The notes under the pieces: generated by a model | What the model saw: only the letters and a program-made list of their open reading frames with translations | Database searches by the model: none | Told to the model about the DNA's origin: nothing | From: a virus | Strand: one strand, 5' to 3' | IMG/VR virus record: IMGVR_UViG_3300017917_003352 | Coordinates: 1 to 22,282 of that record | Length of the DNA stretch: 22,282 nt | Part shown: positions 22,050 to 22,282 of the stretch, one piece after another | Position numbering within the stretch: position 1 is the first letter of the stretch | Layout: each line of letters begins with the position of its first letter | Position numbers and translations under genes: made by a program

Positions 22050-22282
22050 TTAGATCCTTTGCAATAACATGGCTTTAGAGCCATTATCAAAAATAAATTT
22101 ATCACCAATTTTGGTGATGTTGTAATCCCCTAACACTTTAGTCAGCCATAAAATTTCACTGGTGGCCTTTTCATCTAATTGAATAGTATCCTCGATGCCT
22201 TCGATAATAGTTTTAGTATCACCTTCTTTAATCATCTTCAACTGAACTTTTTGATTGAACGGTTTATAGATAGTAATCAAAT
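22050..22282 (-). CDS. Hypothetical protein, 5' end outside the window
   Basis: The frame is open to the window edge and ends in TAA at 22050-22052, 2 nt before the endolysin ATG. About 77 codons are visible. A TTG at 22280 could be a start, but an upstream start outside the window is as likely. The visible part is a small alpha/beta protein with charged helices (DEKATSEILWLTKVLGDYN) and no membrane segment. No family recognised. Confidence 0.55.
   Translation of the reverse strand, partial: LITIYKPFNQKVQLKMIKEGDTKTIIEGIEDTIQLDEKATSEILWLTKVLGDYNITKIGDKFIFDNGSKAMLLQRI

Noticed and set aside
1-22282. tRNA genes, CRISPR arrays, insertion sequences, attachment sites
   Set aside because: The window is almost fully coding on one strand. 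I saw no cloverleaf-like sequence, no regularly spaced direct repeats with spacers, and no transposase or integrase.

Overview
The window is part of the genome of a T4-like (myovirus) phage of a Gram-negative, probably aquatic bacterium. It carries a T4-type family B DNA polymerase (gp43) next to a T4-type sliding clamp (gp45). It also has T4-type late promoters (GATAAATA), a spanin-type lysis cassette, and host-derived metabolic or proteostasis genes of the kind known from marine T4-like phages (A-type Fe-S carrier, peptide deformylase, DnaJ, ClpA). Every supported gene lies on the minus strand, genes are packed with 1-26 nt overlaps, and the DNA is AT-rich. The host cannot be named from the sequence; the spanin pair only says it has an outer membrane.

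Layout in the direction of transcription (right to left). (1) 22282-19311: end of an unknown gene, GH19 endolysin, two-TM inner spanin, outer spanin lipoprotein, two-TM putative holin, three small membrane or secreted proteins, then a terminator. (2) 19236-14557: a proteostasis operon (DnaJ, peptide deformylase, ClpA-type unfoldase with a ClpP-docking tripeptide), followed by two unknown genes. (3) 14511-5608: a late block of mostly unfamiliar proteins. Many share a short N-terminal signature (M-[RK]-x-x-E-[FIL]) and carry I-x-E sites resembling capsid-targeting sequences and prohead-protease sites of T4 internal proteins. The block includes a 1041-residue multidomain protein (NTase-like, ligase-like and NMNAT-like domains), a HAD phosphatase-GH19 fusion, a protein with an internal twin-arginine motif, and an IscA homologue. 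It ends in a terminator. (4) 5522-1: the early/replication block, with a DsbA-like DNA-binding protein, two membrane proteins, gp43, gp45, a small unknown, and the N-terminal 313 codons of a TGT/DpdA-like transglycosylase that suggests 7-deazaguanine modification of phage DNA.

Regulation is readable. Three near-consensus sigma70 promoters (all with a 17-nt spacer) precede gp45, the dsbA-like gene and dnaJ. In the last two the -35 box is built into the loop and stem of the terminator hairpin of the preceding operon. Late promoters precede two genes of the putative packaged-protein block. One of these has a hairpin leader arranged like those of T4 genes e and soc, where read-through transcripts are expected to be translationally silent.

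Main candidate for a new system: a set of about eight late proteins that may be packaged in the capsid, trimmed by the prohead protease and delivered to the next host. It includes a putative nucleic-acid-repair/nucleotidyl-transfer polyprotein and a protein whose Tat-like export signal would become N-terminal only after processing. This is inference from sequence patterns and needs proteomic confirmation.
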